Shown: in pieces, positions 1 through 7,791 of the stretch
Layout of the letters: each line of letters begins with the position of its first letter
How positions within the stretch are numbered: position 1 is the first letter of the stretch
Source of the DNA: a virus
Direction: 5' to 3' (one strand)
Virus record (IMG/VR): IMGVR_UViG_3300030109_004051
Location: 1 to 34,686 of that record
DNA length: 34,686 nt
The notes under the pieces: model-generated
What the model was told of the DNA's origin: nothing
Database searches by the model: none
Seen by the model: the letters and a program-made list of their open reading frames with translations, nothing else
Made by a program: the position numbers and the translations under genes

Positions 1-1403
1 CGTTAGATGCAACAGCAGATGCTTCCGTAGGAAATGTTTTTATGGGTAAAGATGCTGGTGGTGGAGCATGGGTTACAGCAGTTTCTAATAATAATATTGG
101 AATTGGGATGAACTCTATGGATGGAGCACTTGCTGGAGCACTTGATAATGTTGCAATCGGAGTTCATTCCTTAGGTGTATTAACTACGGGAGATAGGAAT
201 GTTGCTATCGGCTATGGTGCTGGTGGTCAATCGGCAGATGTAGATAAAGTAGTATTAGTAGGATATAATGCCGGTGCTGGTGGAAATATGACAAGCGATG
301 CTGATGGTACGATTGCCATAGGCGAACACGCAGGATATGCATTGACAAGCGGTAGATATAATACTGCTATTGGATTTCAAGCACTTTTTAGTGAAGATGA
401 TGGAGATAAAAATACTGCCGTAGGATATATGGCATTACAGGCTCAGACAGGAACAAGTGGAGATGTACATAATACAGCAGTAGGATATAGTGCTAGTATA
501 TCAATTACCACAGGCGTAAACAATACAGCGTTAGGGTCTTTAGCATTGGCAAGTAATGTTGATGGTGATAATAATGTAGCTATTGGTAGTGCATCTCTTT
601 ATACATTTGAAGCAAGTTCAGATGGAGATGGATGCAATACTGCTGTAGGTGCAAACTCAGGTTACTTGGTCAGTACAGGGCAAGACAATGTCTTAATTGG
701 AGAGAATGCTGGATGGATTAATGGTGGAACAAGTCTTACAACTGGTTCTGGAAACACATTGGTGGGCTATCAAGCGGCAATAGGTGCGGCTGGTGCTACT
801 AATCGAACTGCTATTGGAAAAGGTGCAACAGCAGTAGGAGACAACTCAGTAACACTTGGCAATGCAGATGTAACTGATGTTTTTATGGGGCAAGATAAAG
901 GTGCGGCAGTAAGGGCTGATAATAACAAAATAGTTTGTCAAGGCGTTGAATTTCCAGACACTCAATCAGCAAGTGGAGATGCAAACATATTAGACGACTA
1001 TGAAGAAGGCACATGGACACCTCAAGTTTATTACCAAAATGCTGACGACCAGTCTAATGTCAATTATGATACTCAAGTTGGTTTCTATACAAAAATTGGC
1101 AATGTTGTACATATATTTTTAAAACTTCAATGGGATGCTACAGATGCAAGAGCAAATGATAATTTTGGATTTAAAAATTTACCATTTACATCTAAGTCAA
1201 CTACAGATTTCATGGCAAGAGGAAGCGTAGCGCTGTCTGGCATAACAAGCACATCTATTACTCCTATGATTTTGCTTGGTGCAAATAGCACAACTGTTAT
1301 TCTCGTAGATAATTCTACTGGAAGTACGACTGCTAATATGGGCAATGAAATAGGAGAGGAAGATAATATAGAAATGAGTGCATCATTAACCTATTTAGTA
1401 TAA
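1..1403 (+). CDS. Tail fibre / adhesin-like protein, C-terminal part (5' end missing)
   Basis: The frame is open from base 3, so the start lies off the left edge; the first internal ATG is at 42. The first ~290 residues are repeats of a beta-roll motif (variants of N-T-A-I-G-Y-x-A-G and N-V-A-I-G), as in trimeric adhesin head domains and marine phage tail fibres. After residue ~300 the repeats stop and a C-terminal domain begins with L-D-D-Y-E-E-G-T-W-T-P, a signature common to the terminal beta-sandwich of phage fibres. The likely role is receptor binding at the tail tip. It probably continues the fibre that begins at 33571 at the other window end, but the two ends do not join in frame as given. 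Confidence 0.8.
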   Translation, partial: LDATADASVGNVFMGKDAGGGAWVTAVSNNNIGIGMNSMDGALAGALDNVAIGVHSLGVLTTGDRNVAIGYGAGGQSADVDKVVLVGYNAGAGGNMTSDADGTIAIGEHAGYALTSGRYNTAIGFQALFSEDDGDKNTAVGYMALQAQTGTSGDVHNTAVGYSASISITTGVNNTALGSLALASNVDGDNNVAIGSASLYTFEASSDGDGCNTAVGANSGYLVSTGQDNVLIGENAGWINGGTSLTTGSGNTLVGYQAAIGAAGATNRTAIGKGATAVGDNSVTLGNADVTDVFMGQDKGAAVRADNNKIVCQGVEFPDTQSASGDANILDDYEEGTWTPQVYYQNADDQSNVNYDTQVGFYTKIGNVVHIFLKLQWDATDARANDNFGFKNLPFTSKSTTDFMARGSVALSGITSTSITPMILLGANSTTVILVDNSTGSTTANMGNEIGEEDNIEMSASLTYLV

Positions 1404-1451
1404 TAATAAAATTTTAATTGGATAATTAAATGGAACTAACAAGGAGTTAAA

Positions 1452-1691
1452 ATGGCTTTAGAAAAGAAAGTAACATACGATTATGAGGTTCGTGGAGAGT
1501 ACAAATGTATTCAGCAACGAGCAAGAACTGCGGTTTTAGAAGATGGTAAAGAAATATCATTCTCTTACCATAGAACATCATTTATGCCAGATGAAGATGT
1601 AAGTGGTGAATCTGATGAGGTAAAAGCATTGGCTGATACATTATGGACAGATTCCGTTAAAAAAGCATATGAAGATTCAAAGGATAAATAA
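1452..1691 (+). CDS. Small conserved phage protein, unknown function
   Basis: This 79-residue acidic protein follows the fibre gene. An AAGGAG ribosome binding site at 1441-1446 supports the start. It has charged ends and a beta-rich middle, with no signal peptide or membrane segment. Its stop is directly followed by the next start, so the two are probably co-transcribed. I know similar short proteins next to fibre genes in marine phages but cannot assign a function. Confidence 0.7.
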   Translation: MALEKKVTYDYEVRGEYKCIQQRARTAVLEDGKEISFSYHRTSFMPDEDVSGESDEVKALADTLWTDSVKKAYEDSKDK

Positions 1692-1976
1692 ATGAAATGG
1701 TCTAAATATAGTACATTAAAAACTGCAAAGAAGGTTGCATTTGAGAAGGTTGCTGAAGTAAAAGATAGCGATGACAGGGTAACAAAAGAAGCCCACGTTG
1801 TCTTAGCTAAGAAACAATTTGATGCTGAAACTGGTGAAGCATTGGCTGATTCTAAACGTGAGTATTCTCTATCTGACTTAGAAAGAGAAAAGGCTCGTTA
1901 TGATACAGATATGGCAAGAGCAAAAGCAGAAAGCGATGAACTAGCAAAAGCAATAGCAGATTTTAAAAAACTTTAA
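1692..1976 (+). CDS. Small coiled-coil protein, unknown function
   Basis: The 94-residue protein starts at the base after the preceding stop. It is rich in Lys, Glu, Ala and Asp. From residue ~60 onward it looks like one long amphipathic helix (L-S-D-L-E-R-E-K-A-R-Y), suggesting a coiled coil. It lies in a run of small genes between the fibre and the lysis-like cassette. No enzyme motif is visible; a virion accessory or fibre chaperone role is only a guess. Confidence 0.65.
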   Translation: MKWSKYSTLKTAKKVAFEKVAEVKDSDDRVTKEAHVVLAKKQFDAETGEALADSKREYSLSDLEREKARYDTDMARAKAESDELAKAIADFKKL

Positions 1977-1998
1977 TTAACTAACAAGGAGTCACGAA

Positions 1999-2235
1999 AT
2001 GGCTAAAGAACAAAAAGAAAAGCCAGTCTTGAATCTTGATGACAAAGAGTATGTAATCGAAGATATGACTGACGAACAGAAGATGATGGTAAATCACATT
2101 AATGATTTGCAAAACAAGCAGAATACTAATGCTTTTATGGCTGACCAATTACAAGTTGGCAAAGAAGCGTTCATTAACTTGCTCCGTTCATCATTGGAAG
2201 CACCTGAAGAAGTAGAGGGTGAAGTAGTAGAATGA
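1999..2235 (+). CDS. Small conserved phage protein, DUF6447-like
   Basis: This 78-residue acidic protein is preceded by AAGGAG. It contains L-N-L-D-D-K-E-Y and D-M-T-D-E-Q-K followed by a predicted helix. That pattern is typical of a short family (DUF6447 as I recall it) common in marine and cyanobacterial phages. The C-terminus is very acidic (E-E-V-E-G-E-V-V-E). Function is unknown. Its stop overlaps the next start in an ATGA arrangement, indicating translational coupling. Confidence 0.7.
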   Translation: MAKEQKEKPVLNLDDKEYVIEDMTDEQKMMVNHINDLQNKQNTNAFMADQLQVGKEAFINLLRSSLEAPEEVEGEVVE

Positions 2236-2525
2236 TCGTTCGTAGGTGTGCTCAAGGTTATGATGTTGTTTTACATAAGAATAACAAGCCAGGTATGTCC
2301 AAGGCTATAAAACTGGCTAATGGCAAAATGAGCACACTTACCTACCCTAGTGCTGCAAAAGATTATTTTTTATGGGTGGATGGAGAAATTGTAAAAAGAT
2401 CAGACTCTTTTAAAACCATCGAAGAGGAGTATGTAAAAGAAATTGCAAAAAAAAGAGATGATGGGCACGGTCGCATTGACGTTGTTAAGCACAAATTAGT
2501 AAATAATAAAGTGACTTTAAGATGA
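2232..2525 (+). CDS. Hypothetical protein, unknown function
   Basis: The 97-residue basic protein overlaps the upstream stop (ATGA) and the next gene's start (ATGA), so it sits inside a tightly coupled operon. The N-terminal half looks like a small beta domain (V-V-L-H-K-N-N) and the C-terminal part is helical and Lys-rich. I see no catalytic motif and do not recognise the family. Confidence 0.65.
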   Translation: MIVRRCAQGYDVVLHKNNKPGMSKAIKLANGKMSTLTYPSAAKDYFLWVDGEIVKRSDSFKTIEEEYVKEIAKKRDDGHGRIDVVKHKLVNNKVTLR

Positions 2526-2815
2526 ATAATCCATTAGCAAGGTTAGTTAGTTGGCAATTAAGAACTGGTCAGCTAGATGGTTGGACAAGCTATCACTTAG
2601 CCGCTGGTGCTTTTTTGTGCAAAATATTTCAGTGGTTGCATTGGAGCGACTTTTGGTGCGTGTTTGGTGTATTTGTCGTTGGCGTTCTTTGGGAGGTTTT
2701 TGAATGGTATATAGAAGGCGATGAGGAGACTTACGGTACTAAGAAAAAATGGGCGTATAATACAGGCTCAGATATATTTGTTGAAACAGCAATAGCATGG
2801 TGGATGGTGCTATGA
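2522..2815 (+). CDS. VanZ/YjdF-like small integral membrane protein
   Basis: This 97-residue protein has about three hydrophobic segments (near residues 22-40, 42-62 and 84-97). The middle carries W-E-V-F-E-W followed by an acidic loop, then K-K-W-A-Y-N-T-G-S-D-I. That arrangement (W-E-x-x-E, then a D near the last helix) resembles VanZ/DUF2238-type membrane proteins. It opens a run of small membrane-associated genes and could take part in lysis or envelope modification. ATGA overlaps at both ends show coupling. Confidence 0.6.
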   Translation: MNNPLARLVSWQLRTGQLDGWTSYHLAAGAFLCKIFQWLHWSDFWCVFGVFVVGVLWEVFEWYIEGDEETYGTKKKWAYNTGSDIFVETAIAWWMVL

Positions 2816-2934
2816 AGAAAATTGAACTGCAAGTTCTTGGTAGCTATATCTTATTCTTATTTATGATATTAGCTGTCGTGTGTATGACCGGGTGTGATTC
2901 TGGTTGGACTATTGCTGGTTGGGAAGTTAAGTGA
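2812..2934 (+). CDS. Small lipoprotein (possible outer-membrane spanin)
   Basis: A 40-residue ORF starts inside the previous stop (ATGA). It has a two-Lys N-terminus, a hydrophobic stretch of about 14 residues and then M-T-G-C, a good lipobox. The mature part would be only about 14 residues after the lipidated Cys. The next gene encodes a membrane-anchored coiled coil, and the pair resembles o-spanin/i-spanin components of Gram-negative phage lysis in content, although the order is reversed. The spanin role is inferred from architecture alone. Confidence 0.6.
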   Translation: MKKIELQVLGSYILFLFMILAVVCMTGCDSGWTIAGWEVK

Positions 2935-3227
2935 GTGGAAAACCAGAAACAGCACGAAGTTACAGGGGTGCGGTGGTAGATGATAACGCTATTATCAGCA
3001 TTAACATTAAATGGCTTTTGCAATCTGCGGTTGTGGTTGCTGGACTTGTCTATTCATACTATTCAGTTCTGCAAAGAATTACAGAACTTGAAAGAGGGAT
3101 GTTAGATGCCAATAGAACCATTACAGAACTGGTTGAAAAGCACATTGTGGAAGAGCAGCAGAGATATGCTGAGATGGAAGAGGAATTGAAGTGGTATCAA
3201 AAACTTACTAAAAAGAAGAAGAAATAA
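2931..3227 (+). CDS. Membrane-anchored coiled-coil protein (possible inner-membrane spanin)
   Basis: The 98-residue protein starts with GTG overlapping the previous TGA (GTGA). Residues ~28-45 form a single hydrophobic segment, followed by a long charged helix to the Lys-rich end. This N-terminal anchor plus coiled coil is the usual build of Rz-type spanins, and a lipoprotein gene lies directly upstream. It could also be a holin-like or tail accessory protein. No catalytic motif is seen. Confidence 0.55.
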   Translation: MSGKPETARSYRGAVVDDNAIISINIKWLLQSAVVVAGLVYSYYSVLQRITELERGMLDANRTITELVEKHIVEEQQRYAEMEEELKWYQKLTKKKKK

Positions 3228-3544
3228 TGGATTTTATTGCGCTGTACTCAGAAGCCGGAATGATTGGCGTGTGTGGTGCTTTACTGATATACTTAGTAAT
3301 GTCACTATCAAAAAAGTCAGAAATGCAACAACAAGCATTAGAAAATTTAAAAGTTGAGAACAAAGGTCAAAGTGAGACATTGGAGAACATGGAAGGTATG
3401 GTAATAAAGCTTATTGGCAGATGGAACCAGTCCGATGATAAGTTGGATAGAAAGTTTGATGCTATCACTAAAGAAATCAATGACCTGGATAATCAAGTAT
3501 CAGAATTAAAAGGCTCTATGAGTCGAATTAACGGAAGGCACTAA
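3227..3544 (+). CDS. Second membrane-anchored coiled-coil protein
   Basis: This 105-residue protein is joined to the preceding gene by a one-base TAATG overlap. A hydrophobic segment at residues ~10-28 is followed by a long amphipathic helix with regular Leu/Val spacing (K-F-D-A-I-T-K-E-I-N-D-L-D-N-Q-V). It has the same topology as its upstream neighbour but little sequence likeness. It may be an i-spanin or holin-like protein in a lysis cassette; the architecture alone does not decide. Confidence 0.55.
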   Translation: MDFIALYSEAGMIGVCGALLIYLVMSLSKKSEMQQQALENLKVENKGQSETLENMEGMVIKLIGRWNQSDDKLDRKFDAITKEINDLDNQVSELKGSMSRINGRH

Positions 3545-3678
3545 TGGATACATTACGAATAGCGGGAATTAACTTTACGAATTACGCACTGCACTTAGGT
3601 CATGTAAATGATGCGTTACAGATAGTAGTGGCTGTGCTATCAATATTTTTATTAATTAGAAAAATAAAGGACAAGTAA
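3544..3678 (+). CDS. Mini membrane protein
   Basis: A 44-residue ORF is coupled by TAATG overlaps to both neighbours. The C-terminal half is a transmembrane helix (V-V-A-V-L-S-I-F-L-L-I) ending in a basic tail (R-K-I-K-D-K). The size and position among other membrane-associated small proteins would fit a pinholin or lysis regulator, but that is inference. Confidence 0.55.
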   Translation: MDTLRIAGINFTNYALHLGHVNDALQIVVAVLSIFLLIRKIKDK

Positions 3679-3905
3679 TGGACATTAAATCAATGTTAGT
3701 AGAGTTTGCCGAACAGCAAGCAGACAAAATGCAAGAGCAGGCAATGAGTCATTTAGCATCTGAAGAGATGAGAGATAGCATTGCAACTGCTATTAATAAG
3801 AAAATTGACATTCCATTTGTAAGTGAGGATAAGGAACAAGTATTCTTCGAGAAGATGGTAGATGTTGTCACAGACGTTTTAGAAGGCGTATTTAAGGGGA
3901 AATAA
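3678..3905 (+). CDS. Hypothetical helical acidic protein
   Basis: The 75-residue protein starts within the preceding stop (TAATG). It is mostly helical, Glu/Gln/Met-rich at the N-terminus, with an amphipathic helix at the C-terminus (M-V-D-V-V-T-D-V-L-E). No signal peptide or membrane segment is apparent. It belongs to the coupled operon of small proteins; the function is unknown. Confidence 0.55.
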   Translation: MDIKSMLVEFAEQQADKMQEQAMSHLASEEMRDSIATAINKKIDIPFVSEDKEQVFFEKMVDVVTDVLEGVFKGK

Positions 3906-3906
3906 T

Positions 3907-4104
3907 ATGTTATCAATACTATTGACAATTATGCTTGTTGAAATAGACAGCACACAAATCAAACCAACGGTAAACCCTACATACAATGTAATGGCTTATA
4001 GTATGGAGGACGTAAAGAAGAAAAAGAAGAAAGGTAAGAAATTATCTGAGAAAGGTAAAAAGAAGAAGAAAGGTTTCTTTAGTAAGGTGTTTGGCAGCAA
4101 GTAA
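3907..4104 (+). CDS. Small protein with hydrophobic N-terminus and poly-lysine tail
   Basis: The 65-residue protein has an N-terminal hydrophobic stretch (L-S-I-L-L-T-I-M-L-V), then a polar linker and three lysine clusters before F-F-S-K-V-F-G-S-K. The hydrophobic start could be a membrane anchor or signal. The extreme basicity suggests nucleic-acid or membrane binding. It is followed immediately by two further basic proteins. The function is unknown. Confidence 0.55.
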   Translation: MLSILLTIMLVEIDSTQIKPTVNPTYNVMAYSMEDVKKKKKKGKKLSEKGKKKKKGFFSKVFGSK

Positions 4105-4350
4105 ATGATAACGTATCGAGGTGAAAGATTTTCTGGCTATAATAAGCCAAAGCGAACTCCAGGTAAGAGCAAAAAGTTTGCCGTGCTTGCAAAAAGTGGC
4201 AATAAGGTGAAGTTAGTTCGTTTTGGTGATCCTAACATGAGAATCAAAAAAAGTAGCCCAGCTAGGCGTAAATCATTTCGTGCAAGACATAGGTGCTCAA
4301 CCGCTAAAAATAAACTTACGGCTCGTTATTGGTCGTGTAAAAAATGGTAA
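4105..4350 (+). CDS. Conserved basic phage protein, unknown function
   Basis: This 81-residue, very basic protein starts directly after the preceding stop. It shows a pattern I recognise from many marine and cyanobacterial phages: G-Y-N-K-P-K-R-T-P-G near the N-terminus, K-L-V-R-F-G-D in the middle, and R-K-S-F-R-A-R-H-R-C with A-R-Y-W at the end. Its role in those phages is not known to me; its basicity suggests DNA contact or virion packaging. Confidence 0.7.
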   Translation: MITYRGERFSGYNKPKRTPGKSKKFAVLAKSGNKVKLVRFGDPNMRIKKSSPARRKSFRARHRCSTAKNKLTARYWSCKKW

Positions 4351-4364
4351 AATAGGAGTGCAGA

Positions 4365-4442
4365 ATGCCAAGTAAAAAAGGATATGGTAAAATGGGTAAG
4401 AAAAAACCCGCAAAAAAACGTAAAATGAGGAAACGTAAGTGA
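4365..4442 (+). CDS. Lys/Arg-rich mini protein
   Basis: A 25-residue ORF follows a GGAG ribosome binding site at 4354-4357 and encodes an almost purely basic peptide (Lys, Arg, Gly, Met). Its TGA stop overlaps the GTG start of the next gene, which argues that it is translated. It could be a DNA-condensing peptide, but no function can be assigned. Confidence 0.5.
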   Translation: MPSKKGYGKMGKKKPAKKRKMRKRK

Positions 4443-4921
4443 TAGATGCGTCACAAATGCGTGAGGTCATCACTGATACTTTAAATGCTTTGGGATCTAA
4501 GTACGCAGATCCCAAGGCAATTGACCTAGTTTACAACACTGGGCTAGTAGAGTCTAAGTATGTATACATCAAACAAATAAAAGGCCCTGCCGTTGGTCAT
4601 TTCCAAATAGAGCCTTGGGTTGGGGTATCGACGTGTAATGATTACTTGAAATTCAGAGAACCTTTAATGAAAAAAGTTGCAGAGGTCTGTTATTTAGATT
4701 GGAGTCACTTTATGAATCCAAACGAAGATGATTGGAGAAAGATTTTAATGACCAACCTAACAGCACAGATTATATTTTGCCGACTACATTATTGGAGAGT
4801 TCCAAAACCTTTGCCTAGAACTTTGGAAGAACAAGCAAAATATTGGAAGCAGTTTTATAACACTGCAAAGGGGGCTGGGACTCCTCAACATTTTGCAGAA
4901 ATAGTGAGTAAGTATGGATGA
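4439..4921 (+). CDS. Lysozyme-like / SLT-type transglycosylase protein
   Basis: The 160-residue protein starts with GTG overlapping the previous stop. Around residues 35-60 it has G-L-V-E-S-K-Y, then K-G-P-A-V-G-H-F-Q-I-E-P. This matches the E-S and G-x-x-Q-I core of soluble lytic transglycosylases, with the Glu of V-E-S as catalytic candidate. The rest is helical. No signal peptide is visible. It may cleave peptidoglycan during lysis or entry; related proteins in marine phages are annotated either way. It is the only cell-wall hydrolase candidate I see in the window. Confidence 0.65.
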   Translation: MIDASQMREVITDTLNALGSKYADPKAIDLVYNTGLVESKYVYIKQIKGPAVGHFQIEPWVGVSTCNDYLKFREPLMKKVAEVCYLDWSHFMNPNEDDWRKILMTNLTAQIIFCRLHYWRVPKPLPRTLEEQAKYWKQFYNTAKGAGTPQHFAEIVSKYG

Positions 4922-5099
4922 TTCTGAAAAAATTGCACACCTAATTGATGTAATGAGACAATTAAAGGAACTTGAAAAAATATATGCTCTGGATAGTGAT
5001 ATGATCATTATGAGTTTGATTCTTGCCCTGATACATAATACAAAAGTTCCTGATGTCACCATTTTACCTAATAGTAAAGACGAGATGGCAATAGCATGA
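4914..5099 (+). CDS. Small helical protein, unknown function
   Basis: The 61-residue acidic protein overlaps the preceding gene by 8 bases and the next by 4 (ATGA). It is mainly helical (H-L-I-D-V-M-R-Q-L-K-E-L-E-K), with a moderately hydrophobic stretch (M-I-I-M-S-L-I-L-A-L-I) that is probably too short and polar-flanked for a confident membrane helix. Unknown function. Confidence 0.5.
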   Translation: MDDSEKIAHLIDVMRQLKELEKIYALDSDMIIMSLILALIHNTKVPDVTILPNSKDEMAIA

Positions 5100-6079
5100 G
5101 CAGATTTACAGCATTTTGCAACAACACCACAGACCTTCAAGCGGTTGTTGGGGACATAGATAAATATGATAGAAAACGAGTCTTACCTACCAACTGGGTA
5201 GCATCAGGTACATCAAACCTTTATTACTTACACAATGTTGGCTCTGTAGATCAATTATACATGGATGGTGCAGAACAGACCAAGGTGAGCGACACACCTA
5301 ACGCTATGAATGAATATGAGTATCAAGCAAGTGCCGATCGATTAGATTGCTATATTGGTGGCTCTAGTGTCACAGATATGAATTCTAGGGTGTTTGAAGC
5401 GGGGCAAGACTGGGATGGTTTAAAAACAACTGTATGTAAAGAGCAGGCAGACAGAATAAGGTCTTATTTAAATAGACCTATATACAAAAGAGGTAATAGC
5501 ACTTACCAAGGTGCTGCTAGTAGGGACTATGATTTTATTGTTGTAAGGATAAACGCTATTCTTGCTTGTGCCGACCTTATTAGGTCACAAGATCCTGAAA
5601 GATCAGATGTCATAGAATTGATGGCGATAGCTAATGATGGCAATGGTTTACTTGACAAGCTCAAAAGACGAGAATATGTACTGTGGAACGAAACGTCTTT
5701 TAGGTCAGAGTCAGGTGTTATTTCTGAAGTTTCGGTAAACGCTTCTACCACTGGCTACATTGAGGATATAAAAATGAATAATCCTCCAACAACTGATTAT
5801 GATGAGGTTAAGGTAATTATATCAACTTCAGGAACATTTGCTGTTGGAAGTGCCAGTGGAGTAAAGTATGATGTGTACGTCAAGGATAATACAGGATTAA
5901 AAATGCATAAGGTTATTGATGGCGAAACAATAACTGGCGATTACCAAAGTCTTGCTTATGGAGCACAAATAAGATTTGCACCTGGGGTTTATAATAGCAC
6001 TTCAGATGAATGGGCAATTACCTTTCAAAGTTCATCAATTCCAGTTGGTCAGATAAAGTCTGGTCAGATATATAGATAA
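5096..6079 (+). CDS. Putative head-tail connector / virion structural protein
   Basis: The 327-residue protein opens the tail gene block, starting in an ATGA overlap. Residues ~1-190 are a mixed helical region (T-T-D-L-Q-A-V-V-G-D-I-D-K-Y-D at the N-terminus), reminiscent of adaptor proteins of the gp6/gp15 type. The C-terminal ~120 residues form a beta-rich domain. Its place just before the tail-terminator-like gene supports a connector role. No motif proves this, so the call rests largely on synteny. Confidence 0.5.
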   Translation: MSRFTAFCNNTTDLQAVVGDIDKYDRKRVLPTNWVASGTSNLYYLHNVGSVDQLYMDGAEQTKVSDTPNAMNEYEYQASADRLDCYIGGSSVTDMNSRVFEAGQDWDGLKTTVCKEQADRIRSYLNRPIYKRGNSTYQGAASRDYDFIVVRINAILACADLIRSQDPERSDVIELMAIANDGNGLLDKLKRREYVLWNETSFRSESGVISEVSVNASTTGYIEDIKMNNPPTTDYDEVKVIISTSGTFAVGSASGVKYDVYVKDNTGLKMHKVIDGETITGDYQSLAYGAQIRFAPGVYNSTSDEWAITFQSSSIPVGQIKSGQIYR

Positions 6080-6103
6080 TGTCAACTATTCAGGTGTAAA
6101 TAG

Positions 6104-6535
6104 ATGGCAATCACATATGAGAACGTCATCTATGATAGGGTTATTGAAAGTTTACATAGTTTATTGGCAAATGAATTTAGCATACCAATATACTTTGATG
6201 AGCATAAAGGTAACCAAAGTTTTTTGATAACTCCAGATACGGACACTTTGATAGAGTACGCAGCTAATTCTCAAACTAGGACATATGGCTTGAATATCTC
6301 ATATCAACTTATGGCATCTGGTAATTACACAAAGAATGTTATTAAGCAAGTGACAGGAATGACAGAAAGATTAAAAAGATTACTATTCAACAACTCCGCC
6401 TATAGCCCAAGTGATTCATATAAGTGGCATGATGGTAGAGTTCAATCTATATCATACTCAAGAAATGAAGATGACAACTCAATTATTGCATCGGAAGTTA
6501 GTTTTGAGTGTACAGTGGGAGAAGTAATAGGATGA
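6104..6535 (+). CDS. Putative tail terminator / tail completion protein
   Basis: This 143-residue alpha/beta protein has an N-terminal helix (V-I-Y-D-R-V-I-E-S-L-H-S-L-L) followed by strands, and a helix at V-T-G-M-T-E-R-L-K-R-L-L. That layout and length fit minor tail U / gp17-like terminators. It lies between the putative connector and the tail tube gene, where a terminator usually sits. It ends in an ATGA overlap with the next small gene. Confidence 0.5.
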   Translation: MAITYENVIYDRVIESLHSLLANEFSIPIYFDEHKGNQSFLITPDTDTLIEYAANSQTRTYGLNISYQLMASGNYTKNVIKQVTGMTERLKRLLFNNSAYSPSDSYKWHDGRVQSISYSRNEDDNSIIASEVSFECTVGEVIG

Positions 6536-6717
6536 TGTACAAGGCAACAAATAAATTTAAAGAGTTAGATGGCTCAAACGCATATCACGGTTTAACCAAA
6601 GACCAGTATTACCAATTAATGAATGGAGAATCTGTTGAGGTAAAAGATATGCCAGGAGTGCTTATTAAGAAAAAGTATGTAGAGACATCTAAGGTAAAAA
6701 AATCAAAGGAGAGTTAA
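6532..6717 (+). CDS. Small basic protein of the tail operon
   Basis: A 61-residue protein starts from ATG at 6532, overlapping the previous TGA; the in-frame GTG at 6508 is less likely. It has a compact N-terminal region (L-T-K-D-Q-Y-Y-Q-L-M-N-G-E-S-V-E-V) and a Lys-rich tail. The shape resembles the small post-capsid protein at 32709: a short beta/alpha unit followed by a lysine tail. Function unknown. Confidence 0.5.
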   Translation: MMYKATNKFKELDGSNAYHGLTKDQYYQLMNGESVEVKDMPGVLIKKKYVETSKVKKSKES

Positions 6718-6720
6718 GGC

Positions 6721-7791
6721 ATGGCACTAACAACAGTTCACTCGGGTAAACAGGCAAGATTATTTATTGCACAAGAATCGACTTTTGGCACAGCGGTATC
6801 GGATGCAACTGCTTGGGCAACAGGCAATCAAGATGGTGTTATATGTCTACAGCCAACAGGAGACCTATCACCAGCAGATTTAGGCGGTGTGGTTAGAAAT
6901 AGCGAAATTAGAGCTCACGGTCAGAGAGTTAAAAAGCATACAGATGTTTTTGTTTCTCAAGATGGCTCATTTACGACTATGCCATTTGAGGTCTTACCAA
7001 CAAGGCATGACATAGACTGGCTACTTATGGGGGTTATGCAGGACATAGAATCTGAAGCTGGTTCTGGAACATTTTCAAAAGTATTTTCTCTTGACAGGGA
7101 TACAACACAACCTGACTTTGGTGCGATATCTGGTGCTTACGATGAAGGTTTATTGATGACCGTAACTCTTGACGATCCTATCGCTAGTGAAAACGACCAA
7201 CTAACATCAGCGATCATATCAGAACTAACTTTGAGCTCTGATCCAGGAAACTATGGAGGAAGGCTTGTTGCAAGTGGAAATTTTTATAGTGGCTTTGCTC
7301 TAAGCCATGATAATAACCTTGCTCCCGCATCAACGATTATTCCCGACACTGATTATTACAACCATTCATTATTAACAACCAAATCAATTGCCAGTGCCGC
7401 TACAGTTGTTAACTCATGGTCTATTACGGTTAATAATAACGCTCAAAGAGTAGGATCAAATGCTACTGGGGATGCACAATCTTACGCAATAGGAATTCCT
7501 GAATATTCAGTTACAGGGGAAATGTCTATAAAGTATGATAGTACAACCAAGGATGTTGTTAATGATTTCTTAGCAGGAACAGATAGGCTACTTTCTTTTG
7601 GCTACGGCTCAGGAACAGATGATGGTGCATTGCTTATTAAATGTAACGCAGTTTATACTGGTCATGTTAAAGAGTTTGGTGGAGACTCTGGAATGTTTTT
7701 ATCTATACCATTTGAAGCTGTTGATGATGTGACTAATGACGCATTACAAGTTACTATAGCCAATGGTCAAGATAGGGCTTGGACTTCTTAA
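6721..7791 (+). CDS. Major tail tube protein
   Basis: The 356-residue, low-Cys, beta-rich protein begins H-S-G-K-Q-A-R-L-F-I-A-Q-E-S-T-F-G-T-A, the opening seen in many siphovirus tail tube proteins (G-x-x-x-x-x-x-x-x-E-x-T-F-G-T). It sits immediately upstream of the tail-assembly chaperone pair and tape measure, the standard order. An AAGGAGAG ribosome binding site lies just upstream. Its stop overlaps the next ATG by one base. Confidence 0.75.
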   Translation: MALTTVHSGKQARLFIAQESTFGTAVSDATAWATGNQDGVICLQPTGDLSPADLGGVVRNSEIRAHGQRVKKHTDVFVSQDGSFTTMPFEVLPTRHDIDWLLMGVMQDIESEAGSGTFSKVFSLDRDTTQPDFGAISGAYDEGLLMTVTLDDPIASENDQLTSAIISELTLSSDPGNYGGRLVASGNFYSGFALSHDNNLAPASTIIPDTDYYNHSLLTTKSIASAATVVNSWSITVNNNAQRVGSNATGDAQSYAIGIPEYSVTGEMSIKYDSTTKDVVNDFLAGTDRLLSFGYGSGTDDGALLIKCNAVYTGHVKEFGGDSGMFLSIPFEAVDDVTNDALQVTIANGQDRAWTS

